A DNA stretch of 64,000 nt, from the NCBI GenBank assembly GCA_002839435.1, contig PGYA01000001.1:1-64000 (forward strand), given 5' to 3'. Positions 15,994 through 26,300 of the stretch are shown one piece after another (the first letter of the stretch is position 1; every line of letters begins with the position of its first letter). The notes beneath the pieces were generated by a model. It worked only from the letters and a program-made list of their open reading frames with translations. It ran no database searches and was not told the DNA's origin. A program made the position numbers and the translations under genes. The DNA is from Candidatus Riflebacteria bacterium HGW-Riflebacteria-2. GTDB taxonomy: Bacteria > Muiribacteriota > Ozemobacteria > Ozemobacterales > Ozemobacteraceae.

Positions 15994-16377
15994 TCAGGCT
16001 GCGATATCGAGTCTGCCTTCGGCGAGACGTTTAAGTTGTAGAGCGCGTAACAGCTCGGTGCGACCAGGGTTATCGCCAGCCGGCGGCATGATTGCCTGAT
16101 TTATTACCTGGTTGGCGCGTTCGATGGTTTTCTGGGGATCTGCCGCGACATTGCCAAGTTTTACCTGCTGCCCCTGCTCGAACATGTAGCGGTAGCGTTC
16201 GAGAGGATCGAGATTGAACATTCCTTCAACCGGGCGCTCAACCGGTGCCGGTGCGACTCCTCCGTCAAAGTCATCGTCGTTGTCAGGGCCTTTCGGGCCG
16301 ACAAGCTTGAGACCAGTTAACGGACGGTTATCCGAGAACACAGCATAGTCTGCTTTTTCGATGATCATATCTGCCAT
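15994..16377 (-). CDS. Small protein resembling the tail of SprA-related proteins
   Basis: A 127-residue protein with an acidic, Pro-rich low-complexity middle (about 30-52) and a conserved-looking C-terminal helix. The segment Ala-Asp-Pro-Gln-Lys-Thr-Ile-Glu-Arg-Ala-Asn-Gln-Val followed by Ala-Ile-Met-Pro-Pro-Ala-Gly resembles, from memory, the C-terminal part of SprA-related putative metallopeptidases (Asp-Pro-x-x-Thr-Ile-x-Lys then Ala-Leu-Ala-Pro-Ala). The His-Glu-x-x-His zinc site of that family is absent, so no peptidase activity is expected. No signal peptide or membrane helix. Upstream of prfC but separated by the prfC promoter. Function unknown. Confidence 0.6.
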   Translation of the reverse strand: MADMIIEKADYAVFSDNRPLTGLKLVGPKGPDNDDDFDGGVAPAPVERPVEGMFNLDPLERYRYMFEQGQQVKLGNVAADPQKTIERANQVINQAIMPPAGDNPGRTELLRALQLKRLAEGRLDIAA

Positions 16378-16517
16378 CCTTATTCAATTTATATCTATGG
16401 CATATTTATCGGAATAATCAGCCGCATTTCGAACCCAAAGTTTGCCAGCCCATTTTTTCAGACAGCTGCAGCAGGTTTGTGCTAGAATTTGATCATATAT
16501 TATTTTGAGGTCAAAAT

Positions 16518-17819
16518 ATGAAACAAACCAGAGAATTTGCCCAGCAGCTGATAGATTTCTGTTATGCCAGCCCGACGGCTTTTCATGCGGTCGCAACTAC
16601 GCGCGAACTGCTTGAAAAGAACAAATTTGTGCAGCTGCATGAAACCGACAGCTGGAAAATAAAAAGCGGTGGCCGTTATTACCTGGTTCGCAATGATTCG
16701 GCACTGGTCGCTTTTGTGGCGGGCAGCGCTCCGGTAGCCGAACAGGGTTTCAGAATCGTTGGCGCGCATACTGACTCACCAGGTTTCCGAATAAAGCCGG
16801 CACCCGAAATGCTGACAGAAGGCGCTTACCTCAAGTTGAACACCGAGGTTTATGGCGGGCCAATTCTCAGCACCTGGTTCGACCGCCCGCTGGCTATTGC
16901 CGGACGCGTAGCTCTCAAGAGCAAAAACCCGATGCAGCCTCAGATACGTCTGCTCAACATAAGAAGGCCGGTGTGTATAATTCCCAACATAGCGATTCAC
17001 ATGAATCCTGATGCCAACACTGGTTTTACGCCAAACAAGCAGATCGACACCTTACCTCTGCTCGGAATGATCACCCAGAAACTCGAAGAAAAGGGCTATC
17101 TAGGCAAACTCATCGCAAGTGAGTTGCGGGTAAAAGAGAGTGAGATTCTTGATTTTGACCTGTTCTTATACGAACACGACAAGGGCTGCCTGATTGGCAC
17201 GGCTGAAGAATTCATCTCGAGCGGACGCATCGACGACCTGTCTTCTGTTCATGCAGGAATCAGCGCAATATGCAGCGTCAGCAAAGCAAAGGCGACCTGC
17301 GTGATGGCCTGTTTCGACCACGAGGAAGTCGGCAGTTCGACCATGCAGGGTGCTGATTCTCAGATGCTCGCCGAAGTTCTCGAACGCATTGTCATCGGGT
17401 TGAAAGGTGGCAGAAGTGAGTATTTCAGAGCTCTGGCTGCATCTTATATTATCTCGGCTGATGGTGCGCACGCGGTTCATCCGAACAAAGGCGAAAAAGC
17501 CGACCCGACATCACGACCGCTGATTAACCGTGGCCTGGTAATAAAATTGAGCGCCAACCGCAGTTACACTACTGATGCGGCAACAGCTGCAACCTTTATA
17601 CAGCTCTGCGAAAAGGCCGGAGTTAAAACGCAGCGTTTCGTCAACCGCTCGGACATGCGTGGTGGCTCGACGATTGGGCCGATTTCATCGACACATGTGA
17701 GCATCCGCTCGATAGATATTGGCCTGCCAATGCTGGCAATGCATTCAATACGCGAACTATGCGGAATTGAAGATCACAGTGCCATGCTTCGGGTAATCCA
17801 GGAACTGTATCAGAGCTAA
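16518..17819 (+). CDS. apeB: M18 family aminopeptidase
   Basis: A 433-residue cytoplasmic metallopeptidase of the aspartyl aminopeptidase (M18) family. Key segments are Gly-Ala-His84-Thr-Asp86-Ser-Pro-Gly with the first zinc ligand, Asp-Asp-Leu in the middle, the catalytic Asp-His-Glu-Glu-Val-Gly-Ser motif and Ser-Ala-Asp-Gly-Ala-His-Ala-Val-His-Pro; a final His in Met-His-Ser-Ile-Arg-Glu fits the last ligand. Length is standard. M18 enzymes remove N-terminal acidic or other residues from peptides as large dodecamers. The start has GAGG eight bases upstream. The next gene begins inside its stop codon (TAATG), giving a two-gene operon. Confidence 0.94.
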   Translation: MKQTREFAQQLIDFCYASPTAFHAVATTRELLEKNKFVQLHETDSWKIKSGGRYYLVRNDSALVAFVAGSAPVAEQGFRIVGAHTDSPGFRIKPAPEMLTEGAYLKLNTEVYGGPILSTWFDRPLAIAGRVALKSKNPMQPQIRLLNIRRPVCIIPNIAIHMNPDANTGFTPNKQIDTLPLLGMITQKLEEKGYLGKLIASELRVKESEILDFDLFLYEHDKGCLIGTAEEFISSGRIDDLSSVHAGISAICSVSKAKATCVMACFDHEEVGSSTMQGADSQMLAEVLERIVIGLKGGRSEYFRALAASYIISADGAHAVHPNKGEKADPTSRPLINRGLVIKLSANRSYTTDAATAATFIQLCEKAGVKTQRFVNRSDMRGGSTIGPISSTHVSIRSIDIGLPMLAMHSIRELCGIEDHSAMLRVIQELYQS

Positions 17820-18700
17820 TGTTGAAAAAGGTTCTGTATATAGTCATCTTTTCGGCAGGATTGCTTCTTCTGGCTATGGTTTACCTGATCAACACGGTAA
17901 TCAATCGCCCGAACTTTGTCGCACCCGGCAAATTGAGCGACCCAGATTTCAAAGAGTTTTCGGCAGTCAGCGCTGATGGCATAAAGATTCACGCAGTGTT
18001 TTATCCGGGTGTTGCCAGCGCCGGTACAGTATTGCTCTGCCACGGGCATGGCGTTAACCATATTTACATGGATGACATGGTGGGATTCTTGCGAACGGCC
18101 GGTTACAATGTTCTTATGCTTGATTTTCGTGCACATGGCCTCAGTGGTGGCACGCTTTGCCCTATCGGCCTGCATGAATGGCAAGATATCAGAGCAGTTC
18201 TTGCAAAAGCAAAAGAACTCGGCTACTGGCAAGAAAACTCGGCGCTGGCCGCCTATGGTCGTTCCATGGGAGCTGCCACGCTTATTAACGGCGCCGCTGA
18301 GCTGCCCGAAATAAAAGCTTTCATTCTTGAATCGAGCTTTGCGCGCCTGCGCCTGGTTGCCGCTAATGACGCTTACAATACGATCTGGCTACCGGATACG
18401 CCTTTTTCAGACCTGGCGTTCTGGTTGATCGGCATGGTCACCGGCATAGATTATGCGGGAAACCAGCCGGTTGAACAGGCAAAGAATCTCGCCAACCGCG
18501 CGGTTTTACTGATACACGATGAACTCGACAGTCGAGCTGACCTGGCGCAGTTTGAAATGCTCAAAAACAGCATGCCGCATGCCCGCGCCTGGGTTTCACC
18601 CAACAGCTGGCATGTCTGTGCCCACAAGGTGAATCCGGCAGAATTCGAAGGCAAATTTCTCGATTTCCTCTACGATTCCGGTATCCCCGGCCGAAAGTAA
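17819..18700 (+). CDS. Membrane-anchored alpha/beta hydrolase (BEM46/ABHD-like)
   Basis: A 293-residue protein with an N-terminal membrane helix (about 5-25) and an alpha/beta hydrolase domain outside the helix. It shows Cys-His-Gly-His-Gly near 74-78 as the oxyanion segment, Asp-Phe-Arg-Ala-His-Gly at 102-107 and the nucleophile Gly147-Arg-Ser149-Met-Gly. A late Asp in His-Asp-Glu-Leu-Asp-Ser and a His in Asn-Ser-Trp-His-Val complete a plausible triad. The His-Gly-x-Gly and Gly-Arg-Ser-Met-Gly pattern suits the BEM46/serine-peptidase-like subfamily. Substrate unknown. Overlaps the aminopeptidase stop by one base, so it is co-translated with it. Confidence 0.85.
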   Translation: MLKKVLYIVIFSAGLLLLAMVYLINTVINRPNFVAPGKLSDPDFKEFSAVSADGIKIHAVFYPGVASAGTVLLCHGHGVNHIYMDDMVGFLRTAGYNVLMLDFRAHGLSGGTLCPIGLHEWQDIRAVLAKAKELGYWQENSALAAYGRSMGAATLINGAAELPEIKAFILESSFARLRLVAANDAYNTIWLPDTPFSDLAFWLIGMVTGIDYAGNQPVEQAKNLANRAVLLIHDELDSRADLAQFEMLKNSMPHARAWVSPNSWHVCAHKVNPAEFEGKFLDFLYDSGIPGRK

Positions 18701-18708
18701 GTTTGCTT

Positions 18709-19266
18709 TTATATCGTCAGAAGCTTGCAGGCGATGAGATAAAGGATTACGGCGCCGGCGGTTTCGACTTTTTTGCCGTAAGCGTAACTGAGACGACGGC
18801 CGAGGCGAAGTCCGACAAAAGTCATAATAGCTGCGGTAATACCGATTATTATTGCTGGTTTAAGCAGTTCCATACGGGCAATGCCCATGCTGAATCCGAC
18901 ACCAAGAGCATCGATGCTGGTTGCGACTGACAATGCCACCAGTGACAAGCCGCGAGTCGGGTCGGCACGCTGTTCTTCTGTACACTCTTCCTTTTGCAGG
19001 CTTTCATACAGCATGCGGGTAGCGATTGCAAACATCAGCCCAAAGGCCAGCCAGTGGTCGAAATCTTTGATGTGCTCATAGATGGAACTGCCGATGACCC
19101 AGCCGATTATTGGCATCAAAAACTGGAAAAGTCCAAAATGAAACCAGAGCCGAAAGCAGGCGCGTCGACAAGGATTACGGGTGCCGACAGCCAAGCCGAC
19201 AGCAAAAGCATCGCAGCCGAGTGCAAAGGCGACGCCCAGGCTGAAACACAGATCAGAAAGACTCAT
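18709..19266 (-). CDS. mntP: Putative manganese efflux pump MntP
   Basis: A membrane protein of about 185 residues with six helices made of two related halves. The MntP signature residues are present: Cys-Asp-Ala-Phe-Ala-Val-Gly in the first half and Ser-Ile-Asp-Ala-Leu-Gly-Val-Gly-Phe-Ser in the second, whose aspartates line the ion path in known members. The family exports Mn2+ and protects against manganese excess. ATG at 19266 is drawn; a GTG at 19275 would add three residues. No yybP-ykoY-like riboswitch is evident upstream. Convergent with the preceding hydrolase, 8 bases between the two stops. Confidence 0.9.
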   Translation of the reverse strand: MSLSDLCFSLGVAFALGCDAFAVGLAVGTRNPCRRACFRLWFHFGLFQFLMPIIGWVIGSSIYEHIKDFDHWLAFGLMFAIATRMLYESLQKEECTEEQRADPTRGLSLVALSVATSIDALGVGFSMGIARMELLKPAIIIGITAAIMTFVGLRLGRRLSYAYGKKVETAGAVILYLIACKLLTI

Positions 19267-19358
19267 GCAGTTCACTCATCTTTGTGTTAATATGGCAGAG
19301 GTGGTAATTCGACAGTTATAGCACAAAATCATCAACCGATAAAGCAAGAGGTAATCAG

Positions 19359-19751
19359 GTGCGAAATCCGCTTGTAGAAAAATGGGAAGAAAAACTACAG
19401 AAAATTTTTAACAAAATTGACCATATTCTCGAAAACAAGTATGGCCATCTGTATCCGTTAAGGCCGAACCGGCCAGAGCATGGTGAAGGAGTCACACCTG
19501 ATGCCGATGGCCTTTTTGACCTGGGAGTTTCATTCACGGTTGGCCTGGGTTCGCAATTTGGACCTGGCTACGTATTCAGGGTGAAGCTCGCAACCCTGCG
19601 CAAAGTTCCTGAGGATCTGGTCGAAAAGATTGAAGAAGAGGTGGTCGGTCTGTTAAGTGCAGAATTACCGGAACAGTTTCCCGGCAAGGAGCTCAAGGTT
19701 GCCCGTGACGGTCATGTCTATAAGATATTTGGCAACCTGAATCTCGACTGA
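19359..19751 (+). CDS. Small conserved protein of unknown function
   Basis: A 130-residue soluble protein. A helical N-terminus (about 1-27) is followed by Gly-Leu-Phe-Asp-Leu-Gly-Val-Ser-Phe-Thr-Val-Gly-Leu-Gly-Ser-Gln-Phe-Gly-Pro-Gly and a C-terminal alpha/beta part ending in Gly-His-Val-Tyr-Lys-Ile-Phe-Gly. The even mixture and lack of low complexity argue for a real folded protein, but I do not recognise the family. Start is GTG at 19359, supported by AAGAGG seven bases upstream. Divergent from mntP, with which it shares the 90-base promoter region. Confidence 0.7.
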   Translation: MRNPLVEKWEEKLQKIFNKIDHILENKYGHLYPLRPNRPEHGEGVTPDADGLFDLGVSFTVGLGSQFGPGYVFRVKLATLRKVPEDLVEKIEEEVVGLLSAELPEQFPGKELKVARDGHVYKIFGNLNLD

Positions 19752-19780
19752 GAAGGATTCAGTGATTTTTTTAAAAAAAC

Positions 19781-19839
19781 TGCTGGAAAAAGCCGGGATT
19801 TTGAATACATCAATGTATTGCCTGGTGCCAGCACTTTTT
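19781..19839 (+). terminator. Possible terminator after the 130-residue gene
   Basis: Nested hairpin: TGCTGG/CCAGCA outside, CCGGG/CCTGG next and AATACAT/ATGTATT with a CA loop at the tip, followed by five T after one C. The internal gaps make it an imperfect terminator. Confidence 0.4.
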
Positions 19840-19889
19840 AACTAAAGTCACTGGTAGCAGTTAACGTGCGTCTGAGGTGGTTTTAACGC

Positions 19890-20366
19890 ATGAACGAGAA
19901 CGAAGACAATAGCAGAAGGGTTAAATGCCCGTTTTGCGCCGAGCTGATTATGCCAGAAGCTGTTATATGCAGGTTCTGTCATTCTGATCTGTCAAATAAG
20001 AAAGCGAATACCGGTAAGCCTCCTGGAATGTGGCAGGCGGCAATCTGGAACCTGATATGTCCCGGTCTGGGTGCCTGGCGCCTGGGCCACCGGCGCCGGG
20101 GTGTTATTACCATGCTGGTGCTGGTAGGGGCATTGTTGATCGGGTCGCTGCAAATCGCCGAGCTGGTCAGCAAAAAAGTTGAAAAAGCCATGCGCACTGG
20201 CAATACCCAGATTATTTACAGTCTTACAGAAGAGACAAAAGACAACTTCTGGATGGACGTGTTTTTTTACGGCTACATCATTTCTTTTATTGATCTCTGG
20301 TTTTTGGTTACTAATAAACAAAAATTAACCGAACAGAAAAACAAAAATGAACCACAACACCAATAG
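19890..20366 (+). CDS. Zinc-ribbon membrane protein upstream of the cyclases
   Basis: A 158-residue protein. The N-terminus has a double Cys pair, Cys13-Pro-Phe-Cys16 and Cys27-Arg-Phe-Cys30, a zinc ribbon on the cytoplasmic side. Two to three hydrophobic segments follow, the first with the Pro-Gly-Leu-Gly-Ala-Trp-Arg-Leu-Gly motif of small TM2-like domains (about 57-66), and then about 70-92 and 121-140. Its 3' end overlaps the giant cyclase gene by 20 bases, so the two are translationally linked. It might assist or regulate the membrane cyclase, which is inference from position only. Confidence 0.75.
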   Translation: MNENEDNSRRVKCPFCAELIMPEAVICRFCHSDLSNKKANTGKPPGMWQAAIWNLICPGLGAWRLGHRRRGVITMLVLVGALLIGSLQIAELVSKKVEKAMRTGNTQIIYSLTEETKDNFWMDVFFYGYIISFIDLWFLVTNKQKLTEQKNKNEPQHQ

Positions 20367-23300
20367 CCGAACCGGCAGCCGGCAAACCGCGCACCTGCCG
20401 GTAATACTCTGGATATTGCCGCTACTTGCGATCAATATCGGCCTTAGCTTCTTCAGCAAAATTGACCTGTACTGGCAGAAGCATGAACAGGAAATCGAAG
20501 CCCGTCAGGAAGTCGAAGCGCTGGCCGCCGGTTCTGATTTTGCATATCAGTATGCGCGACGGGCCGGGGAATTTGCGGCAGCATTCAAGTCTGGCGTCGA
20601 AGCGGGGTTTAATGACACCCAGCTGACTGAGCATCTTGCAAGTCGAGGCAAGCGGGTATTTCGGCAGCCATTTCCTGATTATGAGCTTTTCACTTTCAAG
20701 TTGTCGAGCAAAGGCAGTTCAGGCAAGCTTCTGCACTTTAAAACCAGCGCGCCTCCGATACAGAGGGTTCTGATCAAAACCTTTTCACATCTGGTGCAGG
20801 TAAACAAACACGGCGATGCGACAGATTCGATTGGCAAGCAGAATGAGCGCATGCTCAGCGGTCTGTTCGGCTCAGACACGAGATCTGACGTTACCGCCCA
20901 CAGCCAGAAGGGCAAAGCAACCTTCGTCATGTTCCGCGGACTGCCATCATGGTTTCTCTGGGATTATTTCGAAGCTGAAGACGGAACAGTTCTGGGCTAT
21001 TATCTGTTAAGCCGTTTCAGCCCGGAGCACGAGACCGCCGGCAGACTTCTGGCTCTGCGCGACCTGCGCGAACATAAGAAGGGGCTTGGCGCCTTTATAC
21101 CTGTTCTGCTCGGCGAGAATGGAATTATAGCGAATGCCGATCTTGCACGCTCAGGTATTTTCAGAAACTGGGCGTTACAATATGCCGGAATCGCAGAGCG
21201 AAACCTGGAAAAGTGGCTGGCTTCAGGCACCCCGGAGGTCGCCCAGCTTGGCAATTACCTCGCTTTTTCTTATATCGGCAAGAGCCAGAGTCACCTTGCC
21301 GTCTATCTGACCGCAGCAATAGACCTGCCAGAGAAGCCTCTATGGCTGTTTTTTTTCAACCTTGGCAGTATAGGTCTTTTGATATTGATGGTATTACGCG
21401 GCCTGTTGCTTAAACAGTGGCCTGAATTCAATCTGAAATTCAGATTCATCATGACCTATCTGCTCTCGACAACCCTGCCCCTGAGCCTCCTGATAATATC
21501 TTCTTACGGTTATATCGCACAATACCGACGGGCCGCGCATTTCGACACCACGAACAGCATACAGCTCAGCATAAAACAGTTCGACACACGTAAGGCCCAG
21601 ATAGAAGAAGACTATCGCATGGCTTTCAACAAAATCTTCAAGGATACGCAACTACAGAAAATGCTTGCCGACCAGGGTAGCAAAAGCAAAGAAGCCATAC
21701 AGCAGATACTGAAAAATTTTCACAGCGGCGACCAGAACCTGCCGCTGCTCTATCTTGCCATTATCGACGAAAATGGCGAAGGCGAGCGCTATTATGAGGG
21801 GCAGAAAAAAACGGAAGCAGACCCATCAATAGATACCTTCAGCTATCCGATCGCCCTGCTGATACGTGAAAAAATCAGGTCGCATGAGCCAACGATGGAA
21901 TTCGGAGAATTGCAGGCAACTGGCATACAAAAAACGGCCGCTGAAGCTTACCAGTCAATGGCAGGCAGAAGCATGGTCAGTGAGGTTGACAGTCGGCGGT
22001 CTTTCCCGATAAAGCGTCAGATCGGAGCCAGCACCGCCACCCAGATGCATGAACTCGTCACGATAAACGGCCGCGAAAAATACGCCATTTTTGTCTCCTG
22101 GGATGACCAGGCTCTCGACAATGTAACCTTCAAAAATTCTCTCAACCAGATTGCCCTGAACAACCCGTCGTTTAATTTTGTTGCATTCAAGGCCGACCCA
22201 CAGGGTTTCAGGTTTCTGGTTAAACCCGACCGCCATATTGATGAAGACTTTGCGGCAAAGGCACGTGAGCTCGCGCTGATGGCTAAGTTCAGAGGCAGTT
22301 ATGCCTCCAAGCAGTATGAGAACTTTTCTCTGGTCGCGATGCCGGCTAAAAAATATGATCAGGTAGTTATAGTTGGTGGCACTCAGCATTTTGGTCTGAA
22401 CCAGGCGATTGATTACCGTGTATTCATACTTGTGACAATCCTTCTGCTTTCGCTGACTGTAGTGCTTATTGTCAGCTACTTCTCCGCCAAACTGATTCTC
22501 GACCCCATCGAAACACTTAAAGCGGCATTAGATAGAGTCGCCGGCGGCCATCTGACAACAGAAATTGAAAGCCACAGCGAGGACGAGCTGGGAATTCTCT
22601 GTCGCGAGTTCTCGACTATGGCGGTAGGACTGCGCGAACGCAAACGTTTGGCGACACTGCTTTCCGACCAGGCAATGGATGCTATTACCAGAACTGGCGA
22701 CGGAAATCGCCTGCTCGATAACGAAACATTTGCAGGCGTGGCACTGGTTTCAGATATCAGAAACTTCACCGGCATCTGTGAAGATCACCCGCCGGACCAG
22801 GTTACCGAGTTGCTAAACGAGCACTTTGCCAGTATGGCCGCCATTATTTCCAGCCATGGTGGGCGTATCTACAAATTCATCGGCGATGCCATAGAGGCGG
22901 TTTTTCCTGAAGTGCGTGATTCATCTGAAAACGCCGCCACAAGATCCTTCAATGCTGCTGCCATGATGCTGATCAAGGCAAGGCAAATCAACCAGACACG
23001 TTTACGGAGAAAATTGTTTGGTTACCGCATCGGAATCGGCCTGGCATATGGGACAATGCATTCTGGATCGATCGGCAGCGTTGAAACAAGGCTTGACTAC
23101 GCTATAATCGGCGAACCGCTCAAACTTGCCGCAAAGCTGGAAGCACTTTCCAGTCAGATTCAGGTTTTCCCGATGGTGCTGGACGCTCACATAAACGGGG
23201 CACTGCAGGGGCATGGCCTTGTGTTCAAGCAATTCACCGAAGTCGATGGCCAACCGGCGTACAGCCTGTATGAAATAGGGGAAGGCGGGAACCCCCTGAC

Positions 23301-26300
23301 AATCATCGAACAGAAGCAGGGGCTTGCCAGTTCCAGCAAACAAGAAGCCGAGAAGGTAGAAAAATTCGTGGTAGGCTCTGGCAAAACACTTTCTCCAACA
23401 GGTTTGTTTGCGCTTGGAGCGACTCTGGTTCTGTCAATTGTCATCGGAATAATCTTTGCGACACATATCAGGCAAAGCGAAGTCAAACTGCGCAAGCAAA
23501 GCCTGGCAGCCAGTTCCAATCAGCGCATGCTCGAACAGCTGCGCTCTGAAAACGCCGACCGGATAGGACTTGAAAACCGTCTGCGCAAGTTGACCGCCGA
23601 ACTCGAAAAGCAGGCGAACGCCAAACCTGATTTCATTGAAAAAGATCTCGCCGCTTTCCTTAAACCCTATCTGGCATCGAGTTCAAACACTACAGCCCTG
23701 GCATCAAGAATGGCAGTATATCTGGTAAAGCCTGATTTTAGAACAGCCAACAACACCTGCCAGAGCAGAGAAATTTTCATGCAGGGCTGGACACCACAGC
23801 AATCAGCCTTGCTGGGCCGGCAGGCATCTTTGAATCGTCTCATCGCAAACATCCCAAATTCAGACATTGTCATAAATGAGCATGAACAACCCGGATTTGT
23901 AAACTTGTTTGGCGATCAGATCATAGGCAGAATCCTTCATTACGAGACTCTGGGGAAAGTCAGTGAAATTATCACAGACGGGCAGAAAGAGTACTTTTTC
24001 TGGGATTACCTGGTTACCGGTGCTGACCCCAAACGCAAGGGCGTTTTCGCAAAGTGTGACAAGTCAGAAATACTTGGCTACTTCATGGTTTCGCTACCTA
24101 TCGGCAAGATCAGAGAATCGCCTTTGCAGCTCATAGACGGCTACGAAACCGACATGCAAAAACTTGCTCTTGTCAGCTCGGCCGGTGTAGTCATCAGCTC
24201 TGATAAGTTCCCGCTGGATTTAAAAGGAAAGCTTGCCTACGAAGACCGTCTCCCGGATTATGGCGACAACAAGCTCGGTGCCGATTATATAAAAATCGGC
24301 CAGGAGCGCTTTCGTGCGGTAGTTTGCTCGAATATCGAATCAGAAACAATGGTCAAGCAAGCTGCATTCTACCTGATATTGTTTGTCTTTGCCGGGATCA
24401 CTCTCAGTCTGTGGTGGAAAACTTCGCTGGGCGAATCCTTCATCAATACTTCGCTTACCGCCAAACTATGGCTGACGTTGTTGCTTGCTTCGATCGTGCC
24501 ACTTATCACCCTGTTTTTTGTTTTCGGCCTATATACTGACGAAAACTACAGCGTCAGCATTTCGCAGGAAAAATATGAACTGCACCGCTTCATGGATCTT
24601 TTTGAATTACGCGAATCCTTTACCGATCCGCTTGCCTGGAAAATGGTAAGAAACTGGTCACGAGACAGCAGAACGCAGAAAGCAGCAGCCATTATCAACA
24701 ACGAAGTCGCAAAAAACAACCAGATATCGAGCGACAGCCGAAAAATTCTCGACAACATTTTTTCTTCGTGGTTCAAAGAACATGAAAAGCTCGATTCAAG
24801 ACTGATCAATTTTGTGCCGCGCGATATAGTAATTGCCGGAAGCGGCTGGACGCATGTAAGTTCTGGCGCCGACGGCAAGGGGCCGAGTAATTTTGCAACC
24901 ATGCTACAGGGAACAGCAAAAAACATGACCGGCAAGAGATTTAAAACCGGTAAAATCAACTTGGGCCTTGATAGCGACGCAGTACAGGGAGAAATAATAG
25001 TCGAAACCGGTCTACAGACGGTAAAGTCATTATTCGGCGATGATGTATTCGTCAGAATGGCACACAGTGTTGAAACTCCCGTGTTGATGAGTGCCATCAG
25101 CGGCACTATCGGCATCATCACTCATCTTGTTCCAGATATAGAAGATCCCGAATACATGATCCTATGGATGATCGCCTTTGAATACGAAAACTACCTCAAC
25201 CGGCTGGCGTATCGCTATAATGGCAAATACGACATATTCGCTGCTCTCGCACACCGGCACAGCGCGATAGCTGACCCGAGAATGGCTGATTACAGGCATG
25301 ACCTGGCCATGATCGGCGCCTGGATCACCTCTGCCAATCTGCCGTTGTCAAGCCAGCTAGAGCGGTCGGGTGAACGTTTTCTGGTAGAAGGCAGACCAGG
25401 TGTGGCACAACTGTCTTCATTTCTGGTGGCCGCATCTTCGGAAGCTCCAATACATGCTAAAATTGCAGGACACCGCGTCATTTTCTGGCTTTCATTTCTG
25501 TTTTCTATTGCGCTGATACTTGTAATAGCTAAAAATGCGGCGGCAGATATATTGACCCCGGTTGAGAGCCTTATCAGAGGCATGAAGTTTGCATCCTGTG
25601 AGAATTACTCATTTCGTATCAACATGAATCGGGCCGACGAGCTTGGTAAACTGTGCGACGCATTCGATTCAATGATGCGTGGCCTCGAAGAAAAAAACCT
25701 GATGGGCAAAATGATTTCGAAAAGCGCACTGAATTTTACCGAGCAAAACGGTAGCGACAGCAGTACTGGTGAATTCGTCTTCCTTTACATCGGCATACCA
25801 TCTTTCACTTCGTGGGTTGCCGGGTCATCGGTAGAACAGATGTTTGTCGATCTCAAGGAACAGATAACTCAGATATCAGGTTTTATCATCAGTGAAGGGG
25901 GCGATGTCGACAAGATAATTGGCGACAAGATGCTGGCTGTATTTGCAGTAAACGGCAGTATTCAGGATGCCGTCGAATCGGCATGCCGCACCGCGGTCAA
26001 GATAATTACCGCCGAGAGTCGCGCCAATCTGCCATTTCCGGTGGCCATTGGGATCAACTGCGGCAAGGTCATCACCGGTGTACTCGGAATTGGCGACAAG
26101 CGTGACTTCACCGTAATCGGCGATGCCGTTAACGTTGCGGCCAGAATTGAAAGCGTTGCCGAGATTCTCAGATACCAGCGCTGCCTGCTTTCAGAAAAAG
26201 TTTTTGCAGTTCTCAAGCCCGGGATAGTTGCACGTGAATATGGTGAAGTTGAATTAAAAGGCAAAGCCATGCCGGTAAAAGTCTATCAGCTTTCAATCTG

